Positions 5,788 to 5,827 of a stretch of DNA of 5,827 nucleotides are shown here, in pieces. The notes beneath the pieces are model-generated. The model worked only from the letters and a program-made list of their open reading frames with translations, was not told the origin of the DNA and made no database searches. The translations under genes and the position numbers were made by a program. Every line of letters begins with the position of its first letter. The first letter of the stretch is position 1. Source of the DNA: an uncultured Ruminococcus sp. (GTDB taxonomy: Bacteria > Bacillota > Clostridia > Oscillospirales > Ruminococcaceae); contig CAMVIL010000102.1 of NCBI GenBank assembly GCA_947167535.1, forward strand, positions 1-5,827, written 5' to 3'.

Positions 5788-5827
5788 CGAGGTGTGGCTC
5801 AGTTTGGTAGAGCGCTTCGTTCGGGAC
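5788..5827 (+). tRNA. tRNA-Pro (anticodon CGG), 5' part, cut by window edge
   Basis: The 40 visible bases fit the 5' half of a tRNA: seven-base acceptor strand CGAGGTG, T8, D arm with GCTC (5797-5800) pairing GAGC (5810-5813), the conserved AGTTTGGTA D loop, and anticodon strand CTTCG (5815-5819). The anticodon loop TTCGGGA places CGG at 5822-5824, reading the proline codon CCG. G at position 37 and C at position 1 are both usual for bacterial tRNA-Pro. The final base begins the 3' anticodon strand. The T arm and acceptor 3' strand are outside the window, so whether CCA is encoded cannot be seen. A consensus promoter sits directly upstream; further tRNAs may follow. Confidence 0.93.

Overview
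The window looks like a stretch of ordinary, vertically inherited chromosome from a fairly GC-rich Gram-positive Firmicute. A Ruminococcus-like member of the Oscillospiraceae/Clostridia is my best guess. The reasons are: a ymdB-spoVS gene pair (adjacent in Bacillus too), the MurT/GatD lipid II amidation pair typical of Gram-positive walls, purine-rich Shine-Dalgarno sites, TTGACA/TATAAT promoters with an extended TGn -10, and GC-rich codons mixed with frequent ATA and AGG/AGA. The genus is inference. All protein genes and the tRNA lie on the + strand. I see no insertion sequence, phage gene, integrase, CRISPR array or restriction gene.

Layout. At 1-811 is the 3' part of metK (S-adenosylmethionine synthetase), cut by the window edge. 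Three bases later comes ymdB (815-1582), a metallophosphoesterase, followed by a strong stem-loop (1592-1621). A near-consensus promoter (1647-1675) and a 5' leader hairpin then precede spoVS (1764-2024). After a second hairpin (2050-2071) come an ABC transporter ATPase (2104-2760) and its overlapping six-helix permease (2754-3521). A weak extended -10 lies just before murT-gatD (3580-5684), the two subunits of lipid II isoglutaminyl synthase. A perfect-consensus promoter (5716-5744) then drives a tRNA-Pro(CGG) gene that runs off the right edge.

How the genes relate. MurT and GatD form one enzyme that amidates the D-glutamate of the peptidoglycan stem peptide. The ABC ATPase and permease form one transporter or exporter of unknown substrate. 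YmdB and SpoVS are both linked to developmental decisions (biofilm or sporulation) in Bacillus and keep their gene order here, although a terminator and a promoter separate them. MetK is housekeeping, and its link to ymdB may be only transcriptional and translational.

I did not find a clearly new biological system. The most interesting items are small-scale: the in-frame tandem-stop junction of metK and ymdB with no visible ribosome binding site, the spoVS leader hairpin starting at the predicted +1, the unannotated two-gene ABC exporter attached to spoVS, and the structured leader of the tRNA-Pro transcript.
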